Shown here in pieces: positions 1 through 8,580 of a DNA stretch of 64,000 nt (the first letter of the stretch is position 1; every line of letters begins with the position of its first letter). The stretch is from Mycolicibacterium neoaurum ATCC 25795 (GTDB lineage: Bacteria; Actinomycetota; Actinomycetes; Mycobacteriales; Mycobacteriaceae). The stretch lies in assembly GCF_000691525.1 (NCBI RefSeq), contig NZ_JMDW01000009.1:1-64000 (forward strand). The letters are read 5' to 3'. A model generated the notes under the pieces. It ran no database searches. It was not told the origin of the DNA and saw nothing but the letters and a program-made list of their open reading frames with translations. The translations under genes and the position numbers were made by a program.

Positions 1-44
1 GCGCCGTAGTCGTAATCGAGGTCGGGCAGGGTGTATTCAGCCAC
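1..44 (-). CDS. sodA: Superoxide dismutase, N-terminal fragment cut by window edge
   Basis: Only the first 14 codons are inside the window. They read V/M-A-E-Y-T-L-P-D-L-D-Y-D-Y-G, which matches the start of mycobacterial Mn/Fe superoxide dismutase (SodA), an enzyme that converts superoxide to hydrogen peroxide and oxygen. Translation starts at a GTG whose first base is 44, and a GAAAGGAAA-type ribosome binding site lies just upstream (about 47-56). The assignment rests on a short but distinctive N-terminus; metal specificity cannot be judged. Confidence 0.82.
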   Translation of the reverse strand, partial: MAEYTLPDLDYDYG

Positions 45-132
45 CGGGTTTCCTTTCGTTGCGGGTGCCTCCGCCAAGGTAGAACCTGAAGCAGCCTTGA
101 GGTCAACCGTCGGCTGCGTCACCATGGGTGCC

Positions 133-489
133 ATGGCGAAGTACGACGTCAACCCGGCAGGCGTGCAGTGGGCTGCGGAGCTGATCGACAAACGGCAGTA
201 TGTGCTCGACAGCGACTGGGGTGAGGTGCAGCCCGGCGCCGATGCGCAGAACTCCTATCTGGAGGATCACTCCTGGGCGGACTACGCGCGCTGGCACCTG
301 GGTTTGACCGACGGTGCCACCGATGGGACCAAGGCCCGATATGCGTTCGCATACGGCGACTTTCGTCGCGTACACCGGTCGGGTCTCATCGCGTGCGTGT
401 ACCGGGCGGCGCAATGGCGGCACAAGGCTGTCGAATTGGCCGCACATGATCTGTTGCAGCAGTTGGACAAAGCGGCCGGAATAGCGTGA
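133..489 (+). CDS. Conserved hypothetical protein (about 118 aa)
   Basis: This is a small soluble protein with no signal peptide or membrane segment. It is rich in Trp, Tyr and His and contains D-S-D-W-G near residue 25 and H-S-W-A-D-Y-A-R-W-H-L-G-L near residue 45. I do not recognise a named domain; similar proteins occur in mycobacteria as hypothetical proteins. The start could be ATG 124 or ATG 133; neither has a strong ribosome binding site, and 133 gives the cleaner N-terminus M-A-K-Y-D-V. Its stop codon overlaps the GTG start of the DUF1206 gene by 4 bases, so the two are translationally coupled and probably act in the same process. Confidence 0.7.
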   Translation: MAKYDVNPAGVQWAAELIDKRQYVLDSDWGEVQPGADAQNSYLEDHSWADYARWHLGLTDGATDGTKARYAFAYGDFRRVHRSGLIACVYRAAQWRHKAVELAAHDLLQQLDKAAGIA

Positions 490-1313
490 CCGGCCCAAGC
501 TGGAGCGCTGTCAAGGGCGCGGTGAATCGGGCCACCGGAAGTCGGACCGTCGAGTCGATCGCCCGCATCGGATACCCCGTGAGCGGGATGTTGCATCTGT
601 TGATCGCCTACATCATCGCGCGCATCGCATTCGGGTTCCGGGGAGAGGCTGATCAGACCGGGGCATTGGCGGTGCTTGCCGGTCAGCGCGGCGGGTCGAT
701 GTCGTTATGGGTGGTGGCATTCGGTCTGTTCGCGTTGGCGATGTGGCGATTGGCCGAGGTGGTGCTCGGGTTGCATCCGGGTGAGAGCGCCGCCGCGGAC
801 AAGCGGGATACGCCATTGGTCAACCGGCTCAAGGCGCTCGGACTGGCCGTCGTCTATCTGGCGCTGGCCTTCGCGGCGGCGCAGTTCGCGATCGGGGTGG
901 GCAGGCAGGGTAGTGAGCGGGCCGCCGGGCTGAGCGCGCGGCTGATGCAGACCGGCGGTGGCAAGGCCGTTCTGGTCGCCGTCGGGTTGGCGATCGCGGT
1001 GTTCGGCGGCTACTTCATCTACAAAGGCGCGTCGCGGAGATTCCTCGGCGACCTCACGGTGCGGGGTGGGCAGTTGATAACCACGCTGGGGTTGGTCGGT
1101 CATGTCGGGGAAGGTCTCGTGTTGTGTGCGGCCGGGATCTCGGTGATCGCGGCATCGTTCCTGCATGATCCGGCGCGGGCGACGGGACTGGATGCGGCGG
1201 TGCGGGCGCTGGGGCAGACGGAGTATGGCCAGGTGAGCTTGCTGGCCGCGGCGGTCGGTTTTGCGGCCTATGGGTTGTACAGCATTGCGCTGACCCGGTA
1301 TTCGCGGATGTGA
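486..1313 (+). CDS. DUF1206 family integral membrane protein
   Basis: This 275 aa membrane protein has six predicted transmembrane helices in three pairs (about residues 28-48, 75-100, 118-140, 158-180, 195-225 and 245-272). That is the layout of the actinobacterial DUF1206 family, in which a two-helix unit is repeated three times. Each unit keeps small residues and glycines near the helix ends. The function is unknown. The GTG start overlaps the preceding stop codon (GTGA), so it is expressed with the upstream small protein. Confidence 0.85.
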   Translation: MTGPSWSAVKGAVNRATGSRTVESIARIGYPVSGMLHLLIAYIIARIAFGFRGEADQTGALAVLAGQRGGSMSLWVVAFGLFALAMWRLAEVVLGLHPGESAAADKRDTPLVNRLKALGLAVVYLALAFAAAQFAIGVGRQGSERAAGLSARLMQTGGGKAVLVAVGLAIAVFGGYFIYKGASRRFLGDLTVRGGQLITTLGLVGHVGEGLVLCAAGISVIAASFLHDPARATGLDAAVRALGQTEYGQVSLLAAAVGFAAYGLYSIALTRYSRM

Positions 1314-1359
1314 GTGGTGCCCGCGTGTGAGGTGCGAGCGGTGCGGGTAATCGTCGCGC

Positions 1360-1839
1360 ATGCAGACGTTCCTGCCGTATGCGGGATTCGCCCAGAGCGC
1401 CGAGGTGCTCGATGCGAAGCGCCTCGGTAAGCAACGGGTCGAGGCCATCCAGCTGTTGCGGGCGTTGACGGTGCCCGGCTACGGCTGGCGACGGCATCCC
1501 GCTGCGGCGATGTGGGCAGGCTACGAGGAGGCGTTGGTGCGGTATGGACTCGATGTCTGTGCTGCGTGGATCGAGCGCGGGCATGGTGACACCTGTGCGG
1601 CGACGCTGGTATCGGATCTGACCCAGACAACCGACGTCACGGCGATACGTTCCCAGGATCGGCTGCGCTCCGACGGTGAGCTGCCTCCCTGGTTGGGGGA
1701 TGCCTTGTTTCATCGCAGCCATCAATCGGCCCTGGTGCGCAAGGATCCTGCGCATTACGGCCCGATCTTTCCCGGTGTCGAGGACGATCTTGCCTACGTG
1801 TGGCCCGCATCGGACCGGGAGCGGCGCGTGCCGGTCTAG
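1360..1839 (+). CDS. Pyrimidine-dimer DNA glycosylase-like protein (MSMEG_6728 family)
   Basis: This 159 aa protein begins M-Q-T-F-L-P-Y-A-G-F-A-Q-S-A-E-V-L-D-A-K-R-L-G-K-Q-type sequence, the hallmark of a family of small proteins related to phage T4 endonuclease V. A conserved L-D-x-x-R-L-G-K-Q-R segment and a late H-R-S-H-Q-S-A-L-V-R-K-D segment are present; the latter is a basic, histidine-containing element typical of the family. The likely role is recognition or excision of damaged DNA, but activity in bacteria is inferred from family resemblance only. It starts at ATG 1360 with no clear ribosome binding site. Confidence 0.72.
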   Translation: MQTFLPYAGFAQSAEVLDAKRLGKQRVEAIQLLRALTVPGYGWRRHPAAAMWAGYEEALVRYGLDVCAAWIERGHGDTCAATLVSDLTQTTDVTAIRSQDRLRSDGELPPWLGDALFHRSHQSALVRKDPAHYGPIFPGVEDDLAYVWPASDRERRVPV

Positions 1840-1868
1840 GTTGGCAAGATCACCGCCGAGCCGAACCA

Positions 1869-1897
1869 TTGCGTGCGTACCAGGGCGCCACGATAAT
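1869..1897 (+). promoter_or_regulatory. Promoter of GAF gene, leaderless architecture
   Basis: TTGCGT (1869-1874) and GATAAT (1892-1897) are separated by 17 bases, a good housekeeping sigma-factor match. The ATG at 1905 lies 7 bases after the hexamer, so transcription would start on or next to the start codon. This supports ATG 1905 as the real start. Confidence 0.55.
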
Positions 1898-1904
1898 CAC
1901 GGTC

Positions 1905-2402
1905 ATGAGCCAAGCCGAGCCACACAAGACCGACTCCACCCCGGCGCTGTCCGGGGTAGCGCCGCAGCTGGCGGAGTTGGCCGCGCGGCTGGGGGTCAAG
2001 TCGGTGCTGGTGATGCGCTCGGATCCGGACTCTATGGTCGTCGCCGCCACCGCCGGCGAGGCGACCAAGCATTACACCGTGGGTGCGGCGGGCAAGAAGG
2101 CCGGAACGGACGACAGCCGGACTCCGCTGTATTGCGAGCGGGTGGTCGACACCGATGAGGCACTGTTCGTTCAGGATTCGCGAGTCGACGCGACCTTTGC
2201 CGGTAACGAGGACGAGACCGAATTCGGATTGCACAACTATCTCGGTGTTGCCGTACACGATGCCGATGGGCGAGTGGTCGGCACGGTCTGCGTATTGGAC
2301 GACACGGCGCGGGAATACACCACCGACGAGCGTGCCGAGCTGGACCGGGTGCGCGCCGAGGTCGAGAAGGTGGTGGCCACCCACAGCGATGCGCTGGGGT
2401 GA
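1905..2402 (+). CDS. GAF domain protein
   Basis: This is a 165 aa protein made almost entirely of one GAF domain. It shows the V-L-V-M-R-S-D-P-D strand, the L-Y-C-E-R-V-V-D-T-D segment, and the late strand pair Y-L-G-V-A-V-H-D-A-D-G-R-V-V-G-T-V-C-V-L-D, which is the classic GAF signature. Such stand-alone GAF proteins bind small ligands or sense redox state; a single cysteine (in L-Y-C-E) sits where ligand-binding or redox residues often lie. No output domain is fused to it. The start is ATG 1905, chosen because a promoter -10 element ends 7 bases upstream. Confidence 0.8.
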   Translation: MSQAEPHKTDSTPALSGVAPQLAELAARLGVKSVLVMRSDPDSMVVAATAGEATKHYTVGAAGKKAGTDDSRTPLYCERVVDTDEALFVQDSRVDATFAGNEDETEFGLHNYLGVAVHDADGRVVGTVCVLDDTAREYTTDERAELDRVRAEVEKVVATHSDALG

Positions 2403-2409
2403 ATGCGTC

Positions 2410-2436
2410 TGTGGATGAATCGGTGATTGTGGATAA
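2410..2436 (+). promoter_or_regulatory. Pair of DnaA-box-like sites upstream of yraN
   Basis: TGTGGATGA (2410-2418) and TGTGGATAA (2428-2436) stand 18 bases apart in the same orientation. The second is a perfect reverse complement of TTATCCACA, the classical DnaA box; the first differs by one base. They fill the short gap between the GAF gene and yraN-comM-dprA. Binding by DnaA is inferred. Confidence 0.5.
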
Positions 2437-2496
2437 GTAGGTTTTCGTCGGTCGTTGGTGGCGGTGGGTGTCCGTGGCCGGGTGCAGGGTCGGGGC

Positions 2497-2865
2497 ATGG
2501 AAACCTGGACCCGCGCCGAGATCGGGGCTTTGGGCGAGCAGATTGCGGCGGATCATCTGAGCTCGCTCGGTTTGACGGTGCTGGAGCGTAATTGGCGGTG
2601 CCGCTTCGGCGAGTTGGATGTGATCGCGTTCGATCCGGTGTCTCGGGTCGTGGTGTTCGTGGAGGTGAAGGCGCGCACCAGTGATCGGTTCGGCGGTGTC
2701 GCGTATGCCGTCACCCCGGAGAAGGTGCGCCGGTTGCGGCGGTTGGCGGGGCTGTGGCTGGCGGCGCATCCCGGGCGTTATGCCGGGCTGCGCCTCGACG
2801 TGATCGGAATCCGATTCGGGCGCAGCCGGGAGCCGGAGCTGCGTCATCTCGAGGCGGTCGGCTGA
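2497..2865 (+). CDS. yraN: YraN/UPF0102 family nuclease-like protein
   Basis: This 122 aa protein has the UPF0102 signature: G-E-L-D (residues 38-41) and E-V-K (56-58), which together form a restriction-endonuclease-like active site, followed by a basic helix. The family is thought to act in recombination or DNA uptake processing because it neighbours comM and dprA in many genomes, as here. The start at ATG 2497 gives the conserved N-terminus M-E-T-W-T-R-A-E-I-G. Its TGA shares one base with the ATG of the next gene. The catalytic role is unproven for the family. Confidence 0.88.
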   Translation: METWTRAEIGALGEQIAADHLSSLGLTVLERNWRCRFGELDVIAFDPVSRVVVFVEVKARTSDRFGGVAYAVTPEKVRRLRRLAGLWLAAHPGRYAGLRLDVIGIRFGRSREPELRHLEAVG

Positions 2866-4376
2866 TGGCGTTGGGGCGGGCGTTCGCGGTGGCCATCCGC
2901 GGGTTGGATGGCATCACGGTGGAGATCGAGGCCGATATCACCAGCGGTCTGCCAGGGGTGTTCCTGGTGGGGTTGCCCGATACCGCCTTGCAGGAGGCAC
3001 GGAATCGGGTGCGGGCGGCGATCACCAATTGCGGAAACAGTTGGCCCGACACCCGGTTGACGTTGGCGCTGTCGCCGGCGACATTGCCCAAGGGTGGCTC
3101 GGCCTATGACCTGGCGTTGGCCTCGGCGGTGTTGTCGGCACAGCTCAAGCAGCAGTGGCCGGCGTTGGAGAAGACGGTGTTGCTGGGCGAGTTGGCGCTC
3201 GATGGCCGGGTGCGGCCCGTCAACGGTGTGTTGCCCGCGGTGTTGGCGGCCAAGCGTGACGGTTGGCCCGCGGTGGTGGTCCCGGTCGGAAACCTGGCCG
3301 AGGCCAGCCTGGTCGAGGGCATCGAGGTATGGGGTGTGCAGAGCTTGCGGCAATTGCATGCCTGGTTCAAGGGCGCGGGGCGGTTGACCGGCCGGATCGA
3401 GGATGTGGAGACGCCGTCGGCGCCGCCGTGCCCGGATCTGGCTGATCTCATCGGGCAAACCGAGGCGCGGATGGCCGTCGAGATCGCGGCGGCGGGGGCG
3501 CATCATCTGTTGTTCACGGGTCCGCCAGGTATCGGGAAAACGATGCTGGCGCAACGGTTGCCGGGTCTGCTCCCGGTGTTGACCGACGAGGAGTCCATCG
3601 AGGTCACGGCCATTCACTCGATCGCGGGCACCTTGTCGCCGGACACCCCGCTGATCACCAGGGCACCGTTCATCGCGCCGCACCACTCCTCGACCGTGGC
3701 GGCGATGGTCGGTGGTGGTACGGGACTGGCGCGCCCCGGCGCGGTCAGCCGGGCCCACCGCGGGGTGCTCTTCCTCGACGAATGTGCCGAGATCGCCACG
3801 AGTGTGTTGGAAGCATTGCGAACTCCCCTGGAGGACGGCGAGATCCGGTTGGCCCGCCGTGACGGCGTGGCCCGGTACCCGGCGCGATTCCAACTGGTCA
3901 TGGCGGCCAACCCGTGCCCGTGCGCTCCCACGAATCCGGCCGACTGCCTGTGCAATCCGGGAGCCAAACGACGCTATCTTGGCAAGCTGTCCGGCCCGCT
4001 CATGGATCGCGTCGATCTCAAGGTCGAGATGCATCCGATACGCTCGGGCGCCTTCACCCACGATGTGGCGGAACCGACCGCGGCGGTGCGCGACCGGGTC
4101 GCGGTGGCCCGCGCCACGGCAGCCGAGCGCTGGCAACGATTGGGTGTGCGGACCAATGCCGAGGTACCCGGAACGGCCTTGCGCACCGCTTTCCGGCCCG
4201 GCAATGCCACGATGGCGGTGCTGCGGGCGGCGGTGGACCGCGGAAAGCTCAACCTGCGCGGTGCCGACCGCACGTTGCGGATCGCATGGTCGATCGCCGA
4301 TCTGGCCGGCGCGCAATCACCGACGCCCGAGCACGTGGCCACCGCGTTGAGCTTCCGTCAAGGGGGTGCGCGATGA
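2865..4376 (+). CDS. comM: ComM-like AAA+ ATPase (Mg-chelatase-like YifB family)
   Basis: This 503 aa protein has an N-terminal Lon-like/ChlI fold (about 1-170), then a AAA+ module with Walker A G-P-P-G-I-G-K-T (219-226) and Walker B V-L-F-L-D-E (301-306). A Cys cluster C-P-C...C-L-C (351-363) and a C-terminal Mg-chelatase-associated helical domain follow. In Gram-negative bacteria ComM is a helicase that promotes branch migration during natural transformation. It is coupled to yraN (1-base overlap) and to dprA (ATGA overlap), so the three form one translational unit. The role in mycobacteria is inferred. Confidence 0.92.
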   Translation: MALGRAFAVAIRGLDGITVEIEADITSGLPGVFLVGLPDTALQEARNRVRAAITNCGNSWPDTRLTLALSPATLPKGGSAYDLALASAVLSAQLKQQWPALEKTVLLGELALDGRVRPVNGVLPAVLAAKRDGWPAVVVPVGNLAEASLVEGIEVWGVQSLRQLHAWFKGAGRLTGRIEDVETPSAPPCPDLADLIGQTEARMAVEIAAAGAHHLLFTGPPGIGKTMLAQRLPGLLPVLTDEESIEVTAIHSIAGTLSPDTPLITRAPFIAPHHSSTVAAMVGGGTGLARPGAVSRAHRGVLFLDECAEIATSVLEALRTPLEDGEIRLARRDGVARYPARFQLVMAANPCPCAPTNPADCLCNPGAKRRYLGKLSGPLMDRVDLKVEMHPIRSGAFTHDVAEPTAAVRDRVAVARATAAERWQRLGVRTNAEVPGTALRTAFRPGNATMAVLRAAVDRGKLNLRGADRTLRIAWSIADLAGAQSPTPEHVATALSFRQGGAR

Positions 4377-5500
4377 CCGACGATGTGCGGCGCGCCTGGG
4401 CGTACCTGTCGCGAGTCGCCGAGCCGCCCAACCATGAACTCGCGAAACTGGTTGCCACACATGGTCCCGTCGAGGCCGCCGCGATCATCCGGGCCGGGTC
4501 CGAACCGGACGAGTTGCGTAACGCGGTGTCCGCGCGCCGGGATATCGACCGTGCCGCAGCGGATCTGGAGATGCTCGATCGGCGCGGTGGCCGACTGATC
4601 ACCGTCGATGATCCGCAGTGGCCACACCTGGCGTTCGGGGTGTTCGGCTCGTCGGATGTCACCGGCCGCCAATCTGGCCGATCCCCGCTGGTGTTGTGGG
4701 CGCTGGGGCCCGCAGCGCTCGATGATGTGGCGGCACGGTCGGCGGCCATCGTGGGAACCCGGGCGTGTACGTCCTACGGTGAGCACATGGCGGCCGATCT
4801 GGCCGCCGGTCTGGCCGAGCGCGATGTGGCCGTGGTGTCCGGCGGTGCGTACGGCATCGACGGTGCCGCGCACCGCTCGGTGCTGGGGATCGACGGCGTC
4901 ACCGTGGCGGTACTGGCCTGCGGTGTCGACGTGTCCTACCCCGCTGGGCATTCCGGAATGCTGCATCGGATCGCGGCGAGCGGTCTGGTGCTCAGCGAGT
5001 ACGCACCGGGGGAGCGGCCCACCCGGTACCGGTTCCTGACCCGCAACCGGCTGGTGGCCGCGCTCGGCGGGGCGACGGTGGTGGTCGAGGCGGGGTTGCG
5101 CAGTGGCGCGGCGAACACGGCGGCCTGGGCCAGGGCGATGGGCAGGACAGTGTGCGCCGTGCCCGGACCGGTCACCTCGGCTGCCTCGGCTGGGTGTCAT
5201 GTATTGATCAGGAACGGGACGGCGGAATTGGTCGGCCGCGCCGAGGAGATCGTCGAAATCGTCGGCAGGATAGGCGAACTTGCCGATGATCCGGAGCATC
5301 CGCAGATGCCCCTCGACGGATTGTCCAGAGATGAGATGCGGGTGTACGAGGCGTTGCCCGCGCGCGGGTTGCGCAGCGTCGAGCAGATCGCCGTCGACGC
5401 CGGCGTACCGCCCGAGCACGTGCTCGGGCCGTTGGCGCTCCTGGAGATCGCAGGGCGGGTGGAGCGTCGCGACGGGCGGTGGCGGATCACCTACGGCTGA
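4373..5500 (+). CDS. dprA: DNA processing protein DprA
   Basis: This 375 aa protein has an N-terminal helix-hairpin-like region (about 1-90) and a central extended Rossmann fold containing V-S-G-G-A-Y-G-I-D-G-A-A-H and a later G-A-A-N-T-A-A-W-A segment. The C-terminal winged-helix domain (about 300-375) contains L-P-A-R-G-L-R-S-V-E. DprA loads RecA on single-stranded DNA during transformation. The ATG overlaps the comM stop by 4 bases. A complete competence system is not visible here, so the role may be general recombination. Confidence 0.93.
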   Translation: MTDDVRRAWAYLSRVAEPPNHELAKLVATHGPVEAAAIIRAGSEPDELRNAVSARRDIDRAAADLEMLDRRGGRLITVDDPQWPHLAFGVFGSSDVTGRQSGRSPLVLWALGPAALDDVAARSAAIVGTRACTSYGEHMAADLAAGLAERDVAVVSGGAYGIDGAAHRSVLGIDGVTVAVLACGVDVSYPAGHSGMLHRIAASGLVLSEYAPGERPTRYRFLTRNRLVAALGGATVVVEAGLRSGAANTAAWARAMGRTVCAVPGPVTSAASAGCHVLIRNGTAELVGRAEEIVEIVGRIGELADDPEHPQMPLDGLSRDEMRVYEALPARGLRSVEQIAVDAGVPPEHVLGPLALLEIAGRVERRDGRWRITYG

Positions 5501-5576
5501 CGCGGAGCCCACCACGACCCAAGTGTGGCTCGTAGAGTGGTGAACGGACCAGCTGACGATATTGCGAGGTAGTGCC

Positions 5577-6428
5577 ATGGCAGGACGCCCTATTCACACA
5601 TTCGAGGTGATCAGCAAGCTGCAGCTGACACCGCACATGATTCGCCTGGTGCTCGGCGGCGTCGGGTTCGACACCTTCAAACCCGGCGGGTTCACCGACT
5701 CCTACGTCAAGATCGTCATCGTCCCGGCCGATGTCGACGTCGTGGCACTGCCGCACCCGTTGACCCTGGACAGCTTCAACGAGCTGCCCGAGTCCAAGCG
5801 TCCGACGGTGCGCACGTACACGGTGCGCAGCATCGACGACGCCACACGTCAGATCGCCATCGACTTCGTCGTGCACGGCGAACTGGGCGTGGCAGGTCCC
5901 TGGGCGGCGGCCGCCGAACCGGGACAGCAGGTGTATCTGATGGGACCCAGCGGCGCCTATGCACCCGATCCGGCGGCCGACTGGCATCTGCTCGCCGGTG
6001 ACGAGTCGGCGATACCCGCCATCAGTGCGGCGTTGGAAGCGCTGCCGCCCAACGCAATCGGCCAGGCCTTCATCGAAGTCAGTGGCCCCGACGACGTGCT
6101 TGAACTGATCGGTCCGGAGGGCGTCGACGTGCACTGGATCTACCGCGGTGGCCGCGCCGATCTGGTCAGCGAAAGTCAGGCAGGCGACCACGCCCCGCTG
6201 ATCACCGCGGTGAAGGAGGCGAAGTGGCTGCCCGGACAGGTCCAGGTCTTCGTGCACGGCGAAGCACAGGCCGTGATGCACAATCTGCGGCCATACCTGC
6301 GCAAGGAACGCGGTGTCGAGGCCAAGTGGGCGTCCATCTCGGGCTACTGGCGCCGCGGCCGCACCGAAGAAACTTTCCGCGAATGGAAGTCGGAGCTAGC
6401 CAAAGCCGAGGCGGGCCAGACAGACTGA
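5577..6428 (+). CDS. viuB: Siderophore-interacting FAD-binding reductase (ViuB family)
   Basis: This 283 aa protein has an N-terminal flavin-binding barrel with R-T-Y-T-V-R-S-I-D (the FAD-binding R-x-Y-T motif, near residue 81) and a C-terminal NAD(P)H domain ending in I-S-G-Y-W-R-R-G. These are the two halves of ViuB/SIP-type ferric-siderophore reductases, which release iron by reducing it inside the cell. The start is ATG 5577, preceded by GAGGT. No siderophore genes are adjacent. The next gene follows after 4 bases, suggesting co-transcription. Confidence 0.88.
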   Translation: MAGRPIHTFEVISKLQLTPHMIRLVLGGVGFDTFKPGGFTDSYVKIVIVPADVDVVALPHPLTLDSFNELPESKRPTVRTYTVRSIDDATRQIAIDFVVHGELGVAGPWAAAAEPGQQVYLMGPSGAYAPDPAADWHLLAGDESAIPAISAALEALPPNAIGQAFIEVSGPDDVLELIGPEGVDVHWIYRGGRADLVSESQAGDHAPLITAVKEAKWLPGQVQVFVHGEAQAVMHNLRPYLRKERGVEAKWASISGYWRRGRTEETFREWKSELAKAEAGQTD

Positions 6429-6432
6429 CCCC

Positions 6433-7593
6433 ATGGCATACGGCGACTACCAGCTGGAGATCTACCTACAAGGGCTGGCGGGGGTGCTGCCGTCGTATCC
6501 GATCCTGTTCGCCGAACTGGAACAGCGAGCCGAATACGCGTTGTCACCGTCTGTGTGGTCCTACGTGGCCGGCGGAGCGGGTGACGAGCGCACCCAACGG
6601 GTGAACGTCACCGCGTTCGAGCGCTGGGGTCTGATCCCGCGGATGGGGGTCGGGGCCACCGAACGACATCTCGAGATCGAGTTGTTCGGTCTGACACTGC
6701 CGTCCCCGGTCTTCATGGCGCCCATCGGCGTCACCGGCATCTGCAGCCAGGACGGTCATGGTGATCTCGCCGTCGCCCGGGCCGCGGCACGGACCGGGGT
6801 GCCGATGACGGTCTCGACCCTGACGGCCGATCCGCTGGAGGACGTCGCAGCCGAATTCGGCGACACCCCCGGTTTCTTCCAGCTCTACACCCCCAAGGAC
6901 CGGGACTTGGCCGCCAGCCTGGTCTCGCGGGCCGAGAAGGCCGGCTATAAGGCCATCATCGTCACCCTCGACACCTGGGTGCCGGGCTGGCGCCCACGCG
7001 ACCTGAGCACCTCCAACTTCCCGCAGCTACGCGGCAAATGCCTGTCCAATTACATGAGCGACCCGGTGTTCCGGGCCAGCCTGGCCCAATCACCCGAAGA
7101 GAATCCGCAGGCCGCGATCCTGAAATGGGTGAGCACCTTCGGTCAACCCGTGACGTGGGATGACCTGCGCTGGCTGCGGGACCAGACGACGCTGCCGCTG
7201 ATCGTCAAGGGCATCCAGCACCCCGACGATGTCCGGCACTCCATCGACGCCGGGATGGACGGCATCTATTGCTCCAACCACGGCGGCAGGCAGGCCAACG
7301 GCGGGTTGCCTGCCATCGACTGCCTGCCCGAGGTGATCGAGGCCGCCGACGGGGTGCCGGTGCTTTTCGACTCCGGCATCCGCAGCGGTACCGACATAGT
7401 CAAGGCACTGGCATTGGGTGCCTCCGCCGTCGGCGTCGGCCGGCCCTATGTCTACGGACTCGCGCTCGGCGGCACCGACGGGGTGGTCCACGTGCTGCGG
7501 TCGCTGCTGGCCGAGACCGACCTGACGATGGCCATCGATGGCTATCGCAGCCTGGCCGATCTCACCCCGGACTCGTTGCGGCGCGTCCACTAG
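6433..7593 (+). CDS. FMN-dependent alpha-hydroxy acid oxidase, lactate 2-monooxygenase-like
   Basis: This 386 aa protein is very close in layout to M. smegmatis lactate 2-monooxygenase: an N-terminal G-D-Y-x-x-E-I-Y-x-Q-G-L segment, W-S-Y-V-A-G-G (42-48), then a TIM barrel. The active-site loop C-S-N-H-G-G-R-Q (280-287) supplies the catalytic base H283, K259 lies in I-V-K-G, and the phosphate-binding end is D-S-G-I-R...G-R-P. The family oxidises L-lactate with FMN, either decarboxylating it to acetate with oxygen or giving pyruvate. A substrate other than lactate is possible. Confidence 0.85.
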   Translation: MAYGDYQLEIYLQGLAGVLPSYPILFAELEQRAEYALSPSVWSYVAGGAGDERTQRVNVTAFERWGLIPRMGVGATERHLEIELFGLTLPSPVFMAPIGVTGICSQDGHGDLAVARAAARTGVPMTVSTLTADPLEDVAAEFGDTPGFFQLYTPKDRDLAASLVSRAEKAGYKAIIVTLDTWVPGWRPRDLSTSNFPQLRGKCLSNYMSDPVFRASLAQSPEENPQAAILKWVSTFGQPVTWDDLRWLRDQTTLPLIVKGIQHPDDVRHSIDAGMDGIYCSNHGGRQANGGLPAIDCLPEVIEAADGVPVLFDSGIRSGTDIVKALALGASAVGVGRPYVYGLALGGTDGVVHVLRSLLAETDLTMAIDGYRSLADLTPDSLRRVH

Positions 7594-7624
7594 ACACCTT
7601 CGGTAATTCTGCGACCGTGAAGCT

Positions 7625-8527
7625 GTGACCGAGCCACCGATCGAGACCCTGCTCGTGGAATTCGACGAGTATCTCGAGTTGAACCGCGGGCGATCGGCAC
7701 ATACCCGCCGGGCCTATCTGTCCGACCTGCGTTCGCTGTTCGAGTTCACCGGCGGCGGACTGAGCACCCTGACCCTGCCGCGGCTGCGGTCCTGGCTGGC
7801 CGCTCAGGCCGGTGCCGGGGCGGCGCGCAGCACGCTGGCCAGGCGCACCTCCGCGGTGAAGACCTTCACCGGCTGGGCACTGCACCGCGGGCTGCTCGGC
7901 ACCGACCCGGCCGCGCGGCTGCAGACACCGAAATCGCACCGCGTGCTGCCTGCCGTGCTACGTCAAGACCAGGCCCTCGATGCCATGGATGCCCTCAGTA
8001 TCGGTGCGCAGCAACATGATCCGCTGGCCCTGCGGGACAGGGTGATCGTCGAGCTGCTGTATGCGACGGGGATCCGGGTCAGCGAGCTGTGCGGCCTGGA
8101 TGTCGACGATATCGATTCCGCGCGCCGGCTGCTGCGGGTCCTGGGCAAGGGCAACAAGGAGCGCACCGTGCCCTACGGCGAACCCGCCGAGGATGCGCTG
8201 ACGGCCTGGCTGCAGACCGGTCGACCCGCGCTGGCCACCGCACACTCGGGTCCGGCGCTGCTGTTGGGCGCCCGCGGCGGTCGGCTGGATCAGCGGCAGG
8301 CGCGCACCGTGGTGCACCAGACCATGGCTGCCGTCGACGGGGCGCCCGATCTAGGCCCGCACGGCCTTCGGCACAGTGCGGCCACCCACCTGCTCGAAGG
8401 CGGTGCAGATCTCCGTGTGGTCCAGGAACTGCTAGGCCACTCGACGTTGGCGACCACCCAGCTCTACACCCACGTCAGCGTGGCCAGGCTGCGCTCGGTG
8501 CACGATCAGGCTCATCCGCGGGCTTGA
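7625..8527 (+). CDS. xerC: Tyrosine recombinase XerC
   Basis: This 300 aa tyrosine recombinase has the SAM-like core-binding domain at residues 7-95 and the catalytic domain after about 110. All catalytic residues are visible: R151 (G-I-R-V-S-E-L), K175, H246 and R249 (H-G-L-R-H), H272 (L-L-G-H-S) and the nucleophile Y281 (Q-L-Y-T-H). With XerD it resolves chromosome dimers at dif. It starts at GTG 7625. No dif-like site or transposon is beside it, and its place next to the M23 and rpsB genes matches other mycobacteria, so it is the housekeeping enzyme. Confidence 0.94.
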   Translation: MTEPPIETLLVEFDEYLELNRGRSAHTRRAYLSDLRSLFEFTGGGLSTLTLPRLRSWLAAQAGAGAARSTLARRTSAVKTFTGWALHRGLLGTDPAARLQTPKSHRVLPAVLRQDQALDAMDALSIGAQQHDPLALRDRVIVELLYATGIRVSELCGLDVDDIDSARRLLRVLGKGNKERTVPYGEPAEDALTAWLQTGRPALATAHSGPALLLGARGGRLDQRQARTVVHQTMAAVDGAPDLGPHGLRHSAATHLLEGGADLRVVQELLGHSTLATTQLYTHVSVARLRSVHDQAHPRA

Positions 8528-8531
8528 TCGT

Positions 8532-8580
8532 GATTTCGGCGCGCTCGCGCTCGGTGAGCGGACGTCAGCGCGCCGAAATC
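8532..8580. terminator. Bidirectional terminator-like hairpin between convergent xerC and M23 genes
   Basis: Arms GATTTCGGCGCGCT (8532-8545) and AGCGCGCCGAAATC (8567-8580) are perfect 14-base complements with a 21-base loop that itself folds (CGCTC-GGT-GAGCG). The hairpin begins 4 bases after the xerC stop and overlaps the last codons of the M23 gene, so it can serve both convergent transcripts. There is no U-tract. Confidence 0.6.

Noticed and set aside
2844-4316. Minus-strand open frame of 490 codons over comM
   Set aside because: It lies antisense to the clear AAA+ gene and has Arg/His-rich shadow composition.
8532-8580. Inverted repeat beside xerC considered as a dif or integration site
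   Set aside because: dif is about 28 bases with 11-base arms and a 6-base centre; this has 14-base arms and a 21-base loop and fits a convergent terminator.
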